Of a stretch of DNA of 64,000 nt, positions 24,717 through 36,415 are shown one piece after another (the stretch's first letter is position 1; each line of letters opens with the position of its first letter). The notes below the pieces were generated by a model. It was not told the origin of the DNA. It ran no database searches and worked only from the letters and a program-made list of their open reading frames with translations. The DNA is from Epiperipatus broadwayi (taxonomy: Eukaryota > Onychophora > Udeonychophora > Euonychophora > Peripatidae): NCBI GenBank assembly GCA_028023455.1, contig JAQFVV010006825.1, positions 124,001-188,000 of the forward strand, given 5' to 3'. The translations under genes and the position numbers were made by a program.

Positions 24717-25986
24717 TAGAAAAAGCTGTTACATTAACTGAAAAGTACAAAGTTGAAGTAAATAGTATGAACTGAACTACATATATGAGTGACCTCATGG
24801 ATTGCATGGGTAGAATCACCATCGTGCTTGGTCAGTGTTCGGACTCCAGCCATTTTAATATGCCACATAAATATATTCCACAGTCAACATCTCCAACTGC
24901 CCTACATAACTAAATTTATTTGAACCCAGTGTAGATCATATGCCATTCCGGAATTAAGCCAAAAGAATAAGGAACAGAAGATTGAATACACCACTTTAGA
25001 GGGACTAAAGGAATGAAATGTTAAGTGGAAGCGATGGACACCATATTTGCCTAGGTAGGATCCTCGGAATCATTTTGCGAGTGCACTTGGAAACACATAC
25101 GCCAGTTATTCAGATTATACTATACCAGTAAATATACACATATTATGCCATTTTAAATGTTTAAAGTTAATCCAACCTAACTGTGAGAATATTTCGTAAT
25201 ATACCTGTATTATTAAATTTTTTTTAATTGTCTTCTCCTTAATAATAATTCATTAAAAATATTTATTATATGTATATGTGTGCCATTTATTGATTGTGTT
25301 TTTTGAATAAGTATTAGTAGATATGTAATTAAATAAGTTCCAAAATCTTATACATGTGCATACTGGTGTGAATTGAACAATAATTTATAGCGAGATAGAA
25401 GATAGTAAGGTATATGAGGATTGTAAAAAGGTTTAGTTTAAACTTTAATGGGAATAAAAGAGAATAGAAAGATATAGATAGAATTGATCTGAAATTTCTT
25501 TCACCTTCGTTTCTTCTCCGGCGCAAGGCACTACCACCCCTGAGCATTAAGACGGGCAACTAATTAAAAGGCTGAATCAAATAAATATTTAATAGGCCCT
25601 ATGATTCTTGTATATAATGAGATTGACACTTGGCAACGAACAAAAAAATATACGTTGTCCATAAATGTAGAGGTCTAATTAAAAGTTATGTTAAAGCTGA
25701 AAGGATTCAATTTCTTTACCCGATATGTATGTGTTCTGCTGTCGGTTGCTTCACTTACCCCTTTGAATGACCCAAAGTTCAGGAAAACTTCTTATAAGAG
25801 GTGCATGACATGATTTGTTTTCGGGAAAATTTCATATGGGAAGGGCCATTAGTAATACATGCGTCACTGTAAAAATTCACCCTCGGAAAGAAAGAATAAC
25901 TGTAGAAAAATTGGTTTGATAAGGATAAAGTTTGAATTCAGCTGAGTTAAAATATTTTAAATGTAAACATACACTAAATTGTTTCA
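24717..25986 (+). mobile_element. Truncated third LTR copy inside the element
   Basis: From AAAAAGCTGTTACATTAACT onward this matches the outer LTRs starting about 760 bp into them (near 22,173). It continues to the LTR end GTTTCA at 25,986, with one ~11-bp deletion near the end. It differs from both outer LTRs at more positions than they differ from each other by eye. Its 5' third is missing and is fused to protease-coding sequence. This shows a recombination or deletion joining an internal region to an LTR. Confidence 0.85.
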
Positions 25987-26003
25987 TTGGCGCCCAATGT
26001 GGC
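25987..26003 (+). promoter_or_regulatory. Well-preserved primer-binding site (lysine tRNA type)
   Basis: TTGGCGCCCAATGTGGC directly after the truncated middle LTR. The TGGCGCCCAA core matches the Lys1,2 tRNA 3'-end complement. Its survival here shows the middle LTR once served as a 5' LTR. Confidence 0.8.
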
Positions 26004-26199
26004 ACTCCTTTCATGTCAGGGGAATAGCGTAGGTGGATACAATGACAAGGAGTTAAGCACATATTGTCATCCATCCGTAACCGCAATCGAACCCATGCAA
26101 GCGAGTTATGCGGGAACTAGGTCAGCTATTTAGAAAATATCTCCCAATGAACCATTGAGGATGTGGTCAAACAAGTTCCACAGGTTACCAATTATATCA
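26004..26199 (+). other. Retrotransposon leader fragment
   Basis: Short stretch between PBS and integrase-like sequence, more GC-rich than the flanks. No coding frame is recognisable. The step from leader to integrase tail implies that gag and most of pol were deleted from this copy. Confidence 0.5.
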
Positions 26200-26580
26200 A
26201 CTGGTCAGTTAATGAATCAATCGGGTTTGCTCCAATATGGCTTCATTTAGGAAAACATGTCCCTTGATTGATAAAAACACCTGTGCCTGGGTTGGAAGAG
26301 CCCCCAATAGATGTAGAAGCCGGTAGAGCTCAAGCTTACCAGACCCTTATGAAAAGAAGTCAAAATAGAAATAAAAGGTCAGCGAGTGCTTGGCACCGAT
26401 TCCAAGTAGGGGACAAGGTAATGGTAAAAACACGTTAGTGACCCAGGAAAATTTGTTTGCCATAAGTTTTGTAATTTATATGAGGGTCCTTTCACTATTG
26501 TATAGCGACAGGGAAGCAATGCATTTTGGGTGGACACGGGTTCAGATGTTAAAGGGTCTTATAATGCTAGGGCTCTAAAA
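26200..26580 (+). pseudogene. Integrase C-terminal relic
   Basis: In shifting frames the translation gives NESIGFAP, then VPGLEEPP, AQAYQTLMKRSQNRNK, FQVGDKVMVKTR, YEGPFTI and NAFWVDTGS. This is the order seen at the end of Ty3/gypsy integrases: the end of the catalytic core, the basic linker, then the V-G-D-x-V and Y-x-G-P-[FY] motifs of the C-terminal DNA-binding domain. Several in-frame stops break it. A polypurine tract and the 3' LTR follow, as expected. Confidence 0.75.
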
Positions 26581-26646
26581 CCCGCACTATGATGGATTTA
26601 TTATTTTAGACCTCAAAATAAGTATACTTCATTTTGAAGTCTTTCC

Positions 26647-26658
26647 AACAGGGGGCAT
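26647..26658 (+). promoter_or_regulatory. Polypurine tract before 3' LTR
   Basis: AACAGGGGGCAT lies immediately before the TG that starts the 3' LTR. This is the usual site for priming plus-strand DNA synthesis in LTR retroelements. Position fits; the tract is short. Confidence 0.6.
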
Positions 26659-28744
26659 TGTAACAGGAACTGGGTTCAAACCCTCTTACAAAAAAAGAAT
26701 GAAAATGTAGTTTGTAGATAATTTTATTTATTTATTGATATATTATTAGTATTATATAATTATTTGTAAAAGTCGCACATACCAAGCGCATGTGTATTTG
26801 CTGGAATGAGGGGTGTGGGCATATGTTATGAGTGGCATACATATATGTAGGTAAATATTATTGTTGAGAACAAGAAAGTAGAAATTTAGAAGACTTTAAA
26901 GCAGGTAAAAGAAAAATTTCTTTTGTAAGTATAAACTTCCAGAATGAATTGGCCAAACGGATCGCATTGTTCAATAAAAAGAAAGAAAAATAAAAAAGCC
27001 AAATCCAACTGCTTGAATGGATATATTTTTTTTGTGTGTTTGTTTTAATTAAATGGATTTTTCAAAAATAATTTTGATTAAAAATCAAAAAGTAAGAAAT
27101 ACGAACATGGAATGTCATTAGTTATTGAACTATTTTCGATCTCTTTTGTTTGGTTAAAGTTGACAAAATGATTTGTAATTAAAAGTTCAGGAATTTAAAA
27201 GAAAAAAGAGAGATAAGTAAAAGTCAAGATCGCTAAGTGGTTTTCCTTTTGTTTGACATTTTTATAAGAAAATCTATTTTTGAAACAAAGGAATACCAGC
27301 GATCAGGAGGGAGGCAACTGGGATTGATTAATTAATTTTAAAAAAAAAAGGACAGTTGAGCTCTGCTAGTCTGACGTGTAAGAAGTGCAGATATTCTAAA
27401 TTTTTATTGGAAGAAAATTTATTAGGAAAAGCTGTTATATTAGCTGAAAAGTGGAAAGTTGGAGCAGTAAGTTGTGCGAACTGAACTACCTATATGAGTG
27501 ACCTCATGGATCGCATGGGGTAGAATAACCATCACGCCTGGTCGGTGTTAAGACTCCAGCAATTTTAATATTCCATGTCAATATATTCCTCAGTTAACAT
27601 CTCTAATTGCCCTACATAACTAAAGGTATTTGAATCTAGTGTAAATCGTCTGCCATTCTGGAATTAAGCCGAAAGAATAAGGAACCGAAGATTGAAGACG
27701 CCACTTTAGAGGGACTAAAGGAATGAAATGTTAAGTGAAAGCGTTGGATACCATATTTACCTAGGTAAGATCTTCGGAATCATTTTGCGAGTGCACTCGG
27801 AAACACATATGCCAGTTATTCAGCTTATATTATACCGGTAAATATACACTTATTATGCCATTTTTAATGTTTAAAGTTAATCCAACCTAATTGTGAAAAT
27901 ATTTTGTAATATATCTGTATTATTGGATTTTTTTTGTCTTCTCCTTAATAATAATTCATTAAAAAATATTTATTATATGTATATGTATGCCATTTATTGA
28001 TTGTGTTTTTTTTTTGAATAAGTAATAGTAGATCTGTAATTAAATTATTGATTTAGTGCGATACACGTTAGAGAATTTATATGTTCCAAAATCTTATACA
28101 CGTGCCTGCTGGTGTGAATTTAATGATAATTTATAATGAGACAGATTAGATAGAAAGGTATATGAGGATTGTAATAAGATTTTGTTTAAATTTTAATGGG
28201 GAATAAAAGAGAATAGAAAGATATAGAGAGAATTAAAATGAAATTTCATTCACCTTCATTTCTTCTCCGGCACAAGGCTCTACCATTCCTGAGCATTAAG
28301 ATGGGCAACTAATTAAAAGGCTGAATGAAATAAATATTTAATAGGCCCTACAATTCTTGTATATAACGAGATTGGCGCTTGGCAACGAACAAAAAAAATA
28401 TACGTTGTCCATAAACGTAGAGGTCTAATTAAAAGTTATGTTAAAGCGGGGAGGGTTCAATTTTATTACCTGAAATGTATGTGTTTTGCTGTCAGTTGCT
28501 TCACTTACCCCTTTGAATGACCCAAAGTTCGGGAAAACTTCTTATAAGGGGTCAATGACTCGATTTGTTTTCGGGAAAACTTCGTATGGGAAGGACCGTT
28601 AATTATACATGCGTCACTGTAACAATTCACCCTCGGAAAGAATAACTGTAGAAAAGTTGGTTTGATAAGGATAAAGGTTTGAATTCAGCTGAGTTAAAAT
28701 ATTTTAAACATAAACATACACTGATGACGGTGTAAATTGTTTCA
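26659..28744 (+). mobile_element. 3' LTR (2,086 bp)
   Basis: Starts TGTAACAGGAACTGGG and ends TGTTTCA, matching the 5' LTR throughout with scattered substitutions and short indels in homopolymers. It is followed at once by an AT run, like the one before the 5' LTR. Together the two LTRs define a 7.3-kb locus (21,410-28,744). Confidence 0.9.
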
Positions 28745-28879
28745 ATATATATATATATCAGATGCAAACATTTTAGAGTTTGGGATTGTTGGATGGTATA
28801 GGCAGATTGGGCTACTCTATATTTTTCAATTATCTTTTTTGCCTTAAAAAAAAACAATCCAATAACCCAGCAACAATTT
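28745..28879. other. Flank of LTR element
   Basis: AT run followed by about 120 bp of unassigned sequence before the LINE relic. The 76-codon minus-strand frame at 28,627-28,857 bridges LTR and flank and is spurious. Confidence 0.5.
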
Positions 28880-30320
28880 CATATTTTTGGTTTGCTTAAA
28901 ACTTGGCAAGATAGAATTTTAAGCTTCAGCAACATGTATTATATTTCACAATGAAAACATTATACCCATACTTGGCAATAATCTTATCCAGCTCTCTTAC
29001 AAAAAAAAATATTGTAGTCTTAATAGAAGTTTAATAAAAAGATTTAAAAATATTGTCCTGTTTGGTTTAACTGAACATTGTTTTCCAATATCTTATACTA
29101 TATCTTTTTTGTTGGAAATGCCTTATGGAACCGGGATGATATTTCTTATTTTTATACTTCTCAAATTCTTGTTATTGTCATCCACATTTTGTGTTTTTTA
29201 TCTGGTTCAACAAAAGGTTGAGATGAGTTAAGACAATTTACAAAATCATGAGTAAAGACTACATCTGCTGTGGATATTTTGACAGGTTCTTGCCTTTTTA
29301 ATTTGTCCCTGGGTCTTGTTATAAGTTTTCCCCAAATCCAATGTGTTGAAATATTTCACATATCTCCTTTATTTCTTTGGTTACTATAATAATCCATTGT
29401 CTATTTTTAAGTAAATTATATCAACTAGTATGATCTGTATTTCAGATATTAAATTAGCAAAATTCAGTTGTTTGAAAACATATCTGTGAAAGAATTGTCA
29501 CAAACCCTTGCAAGACAAGCATTTATTTTATTAATTAACCTATTATCATTTATTTTCTTTTTAAATTACTTTTAAAAAATTTGATTTTGAATCTGCCATC
29601 AATTTTGGAATTTATGATTTCAAATTTTCTTAATCTTTTAAAAGGTAATTTCAATTCTCTTATTACTAAATTGTAATCTGAATCTATGTCAGATCACAAT
29701 ATACTAAAAGAATCTGATTAGAATCAATTATTATAATCTGGAGTTTTTTATTTTGTGATTTTTAAAAAAGAATGCTTACTATTGTCCTATTAATTTCCAA
29801 AAAATAGGTAACATTCTTTTTTCTATTTCTTATCTCCAATCCAAACTCTCCAATAACTTCCCTATGCCTTATTTTAATATTTCCAATCCAAAATTATCAT
29901 TACATAATTGTTTTATGGGGTTTAGAACAATATTAAAGTATGTAGTCCAAAGCTAAAGGTTCTTGCATCAAAATTCAATCAATTGCTTTTAGTACTAGCA
30001 TATCACAAGATCTATCATTTCATTATTATTATCTAATACATTTTATATTCCTTTACAAAGATTTTTTCTTAACATAGATTCTACATTTCTGTATCATTAT
30101 AATTACTGTTTGGAATGCATAATAAATAAAGACCAGATCTTTTGTTAGGGCCTTCAGTTTTAGCATCATCAATCTTTTGTGTAATAAAGTATCAATCATT
30201 ATACTTCATTTTGTTTTAGAATAAAATACTATCTATATTATTCTGCCTACATATATTCACCTTTTAAATTATTTCTATCATAGTTGATCTATCTTGTCTT
30301 ATTGATATCTGTTTTTTTTT
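28880..30320 (-). pseudogene. Decayed LINE endonuclease region (RTE-like)
   Basis: Reading the minus strand, scattered frames give motifs in the order of an apurinic-type LINE endonuclease: a GKVIGEFGLEIRNR-like piece near 29,850, then FFKKSQNKK near 29,760, then DSDYNLVIRELKL near 29,675, equivalent to the S-D-H-x-L-V catalytic end. FKRLRKFEI and KIDGR of the following linker come next. Many stops and indels. Sequence from 29,450 down to 28,880 is probably the linker toward reverse transcriptase, but I cannot identify RT motifs. The H of S-D-H has become Y. No function expected. Confidence 0.5.
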
Positions 30321-30883
30321 TCTTTTTATCTCTAACAATAAATTTACAATTTTCTCTGGTAAAACTGTACTGATTTTAAATAGTTAATAATAAATAGATT
30401 GACATTCACTCATGAAAAGTATTAATATGTTGGAATAGTTTTACATTTTTTGATCTGGCTACTCCAACTATACTTTAAGACATATCTCTTTATATAAAAA
30501 ATTCACTACATTTTACTTTCAACCTGTATTTTTAAGTTTTTTTTACCTGAATAATTCATACAAATGTAATATTCTTTAAATTAATTATAAGTTATTTTTA
30601 TTTAAAGATAAAGATAACTAAAGATCCAACATTCATAGCAGGATGATATCTCTTCCACTAATAGTAACACTCAGATCATATTACAACTTTATTTTTTTTA
30701 ACAGTGAACACATTGGTATTCATCTGTTTATATATTAACCTAGGATCTATGAAATTACGTTAATAAGAAACATATAAATTTACTTATCATTTTAGATGCC
30801 TAGCAGGGTTTACCTTGGAAAAAGTTTTAGTCCATTTGTGACTCAAACAATTTCAAGTTTAATCTAGCACAAACATCGTCAAG
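30321..30883. other. AT-rich non-coding DNA
   Basis: No recognisable feature. It may be further LINE 5' debris. Confidence 0.4.
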
Positions 30884-30985
30884 CATTGTTAGTCGAGAGG
30901 TCAGCGCAACTGTCTTGCAAGCAAGCAGTTGGTTGCAGACAGTTGTTGCAGGTATGCCTCCTGGCCAATGCTATGACATATGAAA
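30884..30985 (+). repeat. tRNA-derived SINE
   Basis: The head GTTAGTCGAGAGGTCAGCGC resembles a tRNA A-box region. It is followed by a CTTGCAAGCAAG anticodon-arm-like palindrome suggestive of an alanine-type tRNA ancestor, then a worn B box. It ends in ATGCTATGACATATG plus a poly-A tail. The same order and ending occur at 42,583-42,690 on the same strand, so this is a family rather than chance. Not a functional tRNA. Confidence 0.65.
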
Positions 30986-32804
30986 AAAAAAAACATTAAC
31001 TGCAGATGATGGAAATAATAGGATTTTACTACTACAACATCAGCCCTTTATTTATTATCATTTTATTAAAAAAAAACAAAACAAAAAAAAAACTTTATAT
31101 TTGTATTCATCACAAAATTAAAATTAAATTGAGATGTGTTATAACAAGTGTTATAATGAGCGCAATGAGATTTTCCAGTATCTCAATTTCATCTATTTAC
31201 AAAATTAAAAAAATGGCGTAGATAAAAAACTATTAACAATCTTTTAACTATTACATAAGAGCTTAACAATGTTTAAAGATTACTTTTTATACAGAATGGT
31301 TAATGAATTAGCAGTCATGCCCATGGTCTAAAGTTCAAACCAGAGTAGAGGCTTTTGACATTTCAAACAAGTTCAGTTTGTTTTCAAGTACCAACACATA
31401 ACAAACCAACATAGTCATTCAATACATACCTGGTCATTGATTTGGAAGTTAAAACCAATTATAGCATAATGTGGGTAAATAAGATAATTATCAATGTCTA
31501 GTCATTAGAAAAACAATTCAAAACACAATTTATTTTACATTATTGTTGAATAGGGAATTAACATATATAAGTTGCACATTTATAATTATGCATGAGTTTA
31601 TAAATGTATTTGTAAGATATTATTATTTAGAAAATAAATACCACTCCAAATAAAAACTTGCCAACTTTATTGTTTTTAAAAAAAATCTCTGGATTTAAAA
31701 TTCTATACCAGTTTACAGTTCAATATATAGGAAGCAGATAAAGATAAAAGACCTTAAAGAGCCCTTTGCATAATAAAGATCTTTCTAATAGGGTCACAAA
31801 GAAATCCCAATTTTTTGATGATGAGTATTGATAAGTTTTCCATCTTTATTTTACTATGTAGGTAAAAATAAATAACTATTCATTTACCAAGCAAGATTGG
31901 ATGCTTAACTAAATCGACTATAGATTAGCTATGACGAAAAATAATTTTAAACTTAGAAAAAAAAAAAAATCAAATTTATTCAGCTGTGCATATAAGCACA
32001 ACAATTGATTTACTTAAATTAGAATCATATAGAAATATATAATCTTATTAAAACATTTTTTTTTTTAATTTTATGCAATTAATTATAAAAGATCATTTTC
32101 CCAATGTTATGTTTAATAGAAGTAAATTCTAATTTCTGACTTTCAAGGTCAAATTCTGTTGTAATTACTTTCATAAGGAATTCTATTAACAGTTATTTTC
32201 TTTCACTTTTAATTAACATCATCATTAAATATCGTACAGAAAAAAAATCTAAGGTAATATCTGATTTTCACCGACCTTTTCTTTTGTGAAAATCAGAAGA
32301 CTATTATTATTTAAATTTTCAACTGTTAATTAACTAAAAATATTTAGTTTGCATCTGCATTAAATAAAACACACATACACGCATTTAAATAAATCAAGTC
32401 AGAATCAAAAAAAAAAAAAAACTGATTAAAAAAAAAAAAAAAACATTTCATTTTAATATCCAGTAGTAAATCTAAATAAATTATTTAAACAAATCACCTC
32501 ACCATAGTCTTGGAGAACGAATAGACATCGCATCACCTTTAATTAAGTACAGTGTAATAGGAATTGGAAAAACTACTGAACGATTGAATGCAATAATCTC
32601 CGAATATATATTTTTTTACAGGCTAATCACTTGCTGGACTATAAAAATTTCAGTTTGTTTTAATTATTTATTTATAAGCTAATAATAGCTAAGTATTCAT
32701 GTAGATGGATAATAGATTACTAGATAAATTGGATATCAGTTAGATGCCTTCCAATACCTAGACCTAATTTGATACTCTTAGATACCTGAAAAAAAAATTC
32801 ACTT
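30986..32804. other. AT-rich non-coding DNA with small hairpin
   Basis: A perfect 12-bp inverted repeat (TCTGATTTTCAC / GTGAAAATCAGA) lies at 32,260-32,297 with a 14-nt loop. A weak tRNA-like block (AGTTCAAACCA) is at about 31,331. The 71-codon frame at 31,006-31,221 is a poly-Lys/Asn chance frame. Nothing else. Confidence 0.5.
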
Positions 32805-32880
32805 TTCACTCAGATTTAAATCCCAAAGAATAGATATTACAGATAGACGTTCTAACCATGATACCACAAAGTACATTAAT
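32805..32880 (-). repeat. tRNA-like SINE head relic
   Basis: On the minus strand GTGGTATCATGGTTAGAAC resembles an A-box region. It is followed at tRNA-like distance by GGGATTTAAATC, a worn B box. The spacing fits a tRNA, but the cloverleaf is broken and the terminal stems do not pair. Likely an old SINE. Confidence 0.4.
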
Positions 32881-35605
32881 GTATTTCAATTTTAAAATAA
32901 TCTTTACAAATAATATTTGCAACATATGTGGCCACCAAGTATACAGTTGGTCATATAAGTGCAGCAATTTATTGTAAAGCTTCATAAGACTTTAGTGCAA
33001 AAATAGATATTTAAAAACAATCTTTTCAGTTGATAAATTTTTTAGAGACTATTTATTTCTATAATAATGTGCTAGTTGAATATTTTCTCTTAAAAGAGTT
33101 ATGAACTAGTGATTACAAATAAAAAGAGTGTATATTATTCTTGAATACATTATGTAAGAAAAAAAAAATAAACATAAAATTTTCAAAATTGCTAAAAGAT
33201 CATAATTACAAACTATTAATATATATATAAATATTATATAATTTATATTAATATGTAAAAATATAAAGTAGGATTTTTTTAAAAAAAGATTTCTTGTTAA
33301 CTTATACCATTTAAGAATATTTCCATTTTATTATAAAATTTTGAATTCATTTCTGAATCAAATTAAAATAAACAATATTTAAATGCAAATATATGGTCCA
33401 TATTGAACTTAATGTAATCAGAAAAGATTTGTAAATAAATGAATGTTTTAAATAGATGTGTGTACATTTTTTTTTGTTGTTATTATATATGATCTCAATA
33501 TTTTTAGCATTCCCAGTTAAGAAAAAAACAAGAATTGACTTATAGAACAGGTATGAAATTTGATGTTTAAATTATATATAATATTTGTAATACACATATG
33601 GATAAAGATTATCTAGATGATTAAATTACTTAATTACTTTTAACGTATGCATTTTTTTCTTATATAACTTATAATAATTCGTTTAATCTTTGGGAATATA
33701 TTTAAAGGTGAAATAATTTTGTAATGTATTTTTTTGTGAGTAAATTAAAGTGATAAGTGTAAAATTCCAAAGACAACGAGAAAGTCATCTATAAGTATGT
33801 GTTTGCGAATTAGTACCTCTTAGAATTATTGTATTATTTATTTATTGGATTCCTATTAAAGATTAACAAAGTTGTGTCATCATATAAGTCTATATGGATA
33901 TAATAATGCTCATGTTCTTATTTAAGTATTTTGCAATTAAATAAAAAAAGAGGGATTTCCTTGGTGGATATTTATACTTCGTTATTTATGAAGATGTCAT
34001 TTAAGGAAAATATATATATATATATTTGATTAGATAGATTTTATTTATATAGTTGGAGAATCATCTACAATTTTGAATTATCTGACTATCAGTAAACTAA
34101 AGTAATATATTATTTATTTATATCGTATAGGTTTTATTTAAATATATCAATATCTGATGACATTTATTAATTAAATGGGATGTTCTTGAGTTATTTTGAA
34201 AACTTCTATAATAAAATTTATTCTTATCATTGTTACTCTTACACCAATGCAAATAAAATATGAACTAATTTCTTTTTATTTATGAAGATTGACTTCGTTT
34301 TATTTCTTTTAAAGATTATTTCATTTGTCAAAGGTCATGTTATAATTTATTTACTTTGCCCTGAAAATATTGAGACAATATTTAGATTTTTTAAATTATT
34401 TTAATGCATGGCTATATAACTAGCTATTAAAAATATATAAAGATATTGAAATAGATTATTTATATTTTGTCATACAAAATATGAACCAGATTCAATAAAA
34501 TGCCCTTTTGTTTTGAATAACATTTTGCAAGTATTTTGAGTTTCATTAAATGTATTTGTGAAATTTAGTTTTAAAGTTATAAATTCGTAACTTAGAATTA
34601 TTAGGTTGAAACTTATCACATTTTTTTTTTCATTAAACTTTTGGCTTATCCAGTTCATGCAGCATAATAGATAAGAGCTAAACCATTCCTCATATATCAT
34701 TGCAATATATACAAAACATTGTAGTTTCTCAAAATATTTCTTAAGGTAATAATACATTTTTGTGTGCTGGTGATATTTGTTTTTTTATTGTGTTCATGAC
34801 ATAGAGATCACTGAGGTTTTGAATTTAGTATGCAACTGTATGGAAGTGCCTTTTATCTTCTATTTTTTTCAAAAATTGATAAGACTCCATGTATCCTTGC
34901 GTCTGTTTGTTGGTGCCAGTATTTCATCTCTTTCCCTAAATTCTTCTATTAGTTTGTCCATTATTTACTTTAAAAACCAATTTTCTTTAACAACAAAAGT
35001 GTTTTTCATGAGATTGATGACCTCAGATTTAAGAAAATTTATCATCAGAGTTTCTTTTACTTTTTTTTTATTTCACTTCTTTCATAAAAGATAATCTCAG
35101 CATTGTTAAGTAGTATTTTATAAACTGCATTTAGTTCAAGAATGTACAAAGCTGAATTTTGATATCTATGTTGTAACACCCTGTTGAATTTCACTTGAAA
35201 AGGTCTATTTGTTAATAGATGAAACTGTGGCCATAGAGGGAATTTTAGTAAAATTTTGTTTTTTGACTAATATTGTAATGTTATATGTTTTTTGTCTATT
35301 TTATATTATACACATTCATTTTCACCAGTTCCCTTTTAAAATATTAACATTTTGCATTTGATTTATTGTTTATTTCATTTTTAAGAAATGACTTAATATT
35401 GTTTTTATAAATGAATAAAAAAAGTGATTTTTATTATGTCATCAATAATGGAATTTGCAGTTTTTCTAATAATAAAATTGGTGAGTATAAAAATCACCCA
35501 CCCACCCCCACCATGCATTATGCACATAGTTGCTTTAATTGCATAGTTGTTTGTAGCATCTGAATAAGATTTTCTTTTATTTTTTTGTATTCTATTATTC
35601 AACAG
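32881..35605. other. AT-rich non-coding DNA; weak ORFs around 34.5-35.1 kb
   Basis: Overlapping open frames lie at 34,470-34,757 on the minus strand (95 codons) and 34,777-35,094 on the plus strand (105 codons). I examined both. Neither has motifs, a plausible domain or an upstream start context, and base composition explains them. The rest has TA runs near 34,013 and no recognisable elements. Confidence 0.45.
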
Positions 35606-35683
35606 GCACAAAAGCTCTACGCCCAAATGGCTGCAGTCTTTTCAGCATTAATTAATTTTAACTCATTCAGTTTATTTAAATAA
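35606..35683 (+). other. Candidate terminal exon, unproven
   Basis: A textbook-looking 3' splice site stands here: a long T-rich tract from about 35,565 ending in ATTCAACAG. It is followed by 25 open codons beginning AQKLYAQMAAVFSAL and a TAA stop. The first 40 bases are clearly GC-richer than the surroundings. I do not recognise the peptide and see no partner exon upstream. It may be chance. Confidence 0.15.
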
Positions 35684-36415
35684 TCTGATAATTCATGTCA
35701 TAATAAATTTATTTTATTTCCAATTTAATTAAAACTTGTTAGATAAATAAAAATGAGAGAGTAAAAAAGCTCAAAATTTAAAACTCTTCTGATAATTGTT
35801 CTTTCTGTAAAAATTTTGGAACTTATTAATTTATTGGGGTGAACATATTGGATACAAAGATCAAGATTAACAAATTTAATTAATGTATTATTATTTTTAT
35901 CATCATGTCATCCTTGTTATTACCATTATTATCTTTTTGGTTGTATGGTTTTTATTAACAGACTTAGCTATTTTTTTAATTATTTAGTAGTTTTTTTGAT
36001 GACTAAAACTATTTCACATCAATTTTTGATTTCAGAAACAATTATAGTGCTGTTGTAAAAAATAAATAGTATTATTGAAGTTACTAATGTTTGGGCTTAA
36101 TATTGAAATATTGTCCTTATGCAGAATCATATCTAATTATCTTTGATGTTTTTAAAACTTTTAGTATGTCCACAAATACCTTAATTAAAGTTCTGTTTGT
36201 ATTATTATTATCATGGAAGTAATCTGTTATTCAAGTATATAAAATGCCTTACTTTATTTTACTACACATATTTAAACTTAGGCATAAAGGTATTTGAGTA
36301 AAGCAAATGATTCTCAAGCTATATTTCTGTTTGTAGCAGCAATTTTCATAAAAAAGTACAAAATCACTAAATTAAGCATGATATCCATAAAACAAGTGGA
36401 AGAAAAAAAAACAGC
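35684..36415. other. AT-rich non-coding DNA
   Basis: Nothing recognisable. The 67-codon open frame at 36,294-36,497 runs in a different frame from the zinc-finger relic and looks spurious. Upstream parts of the zinc-finger gene may lie here but are unreadable. Confidence 0.4.

Noticed and set aside
34470-35094. Two of the longest open frames of the window (95 codons minus, 105 codons plus)
   Set aside because: No motif, no periodicity, no similarity I recognise; amino-acid make-up follows AT-rich composition (Phe, Leu, Ile, Ser, Lys).
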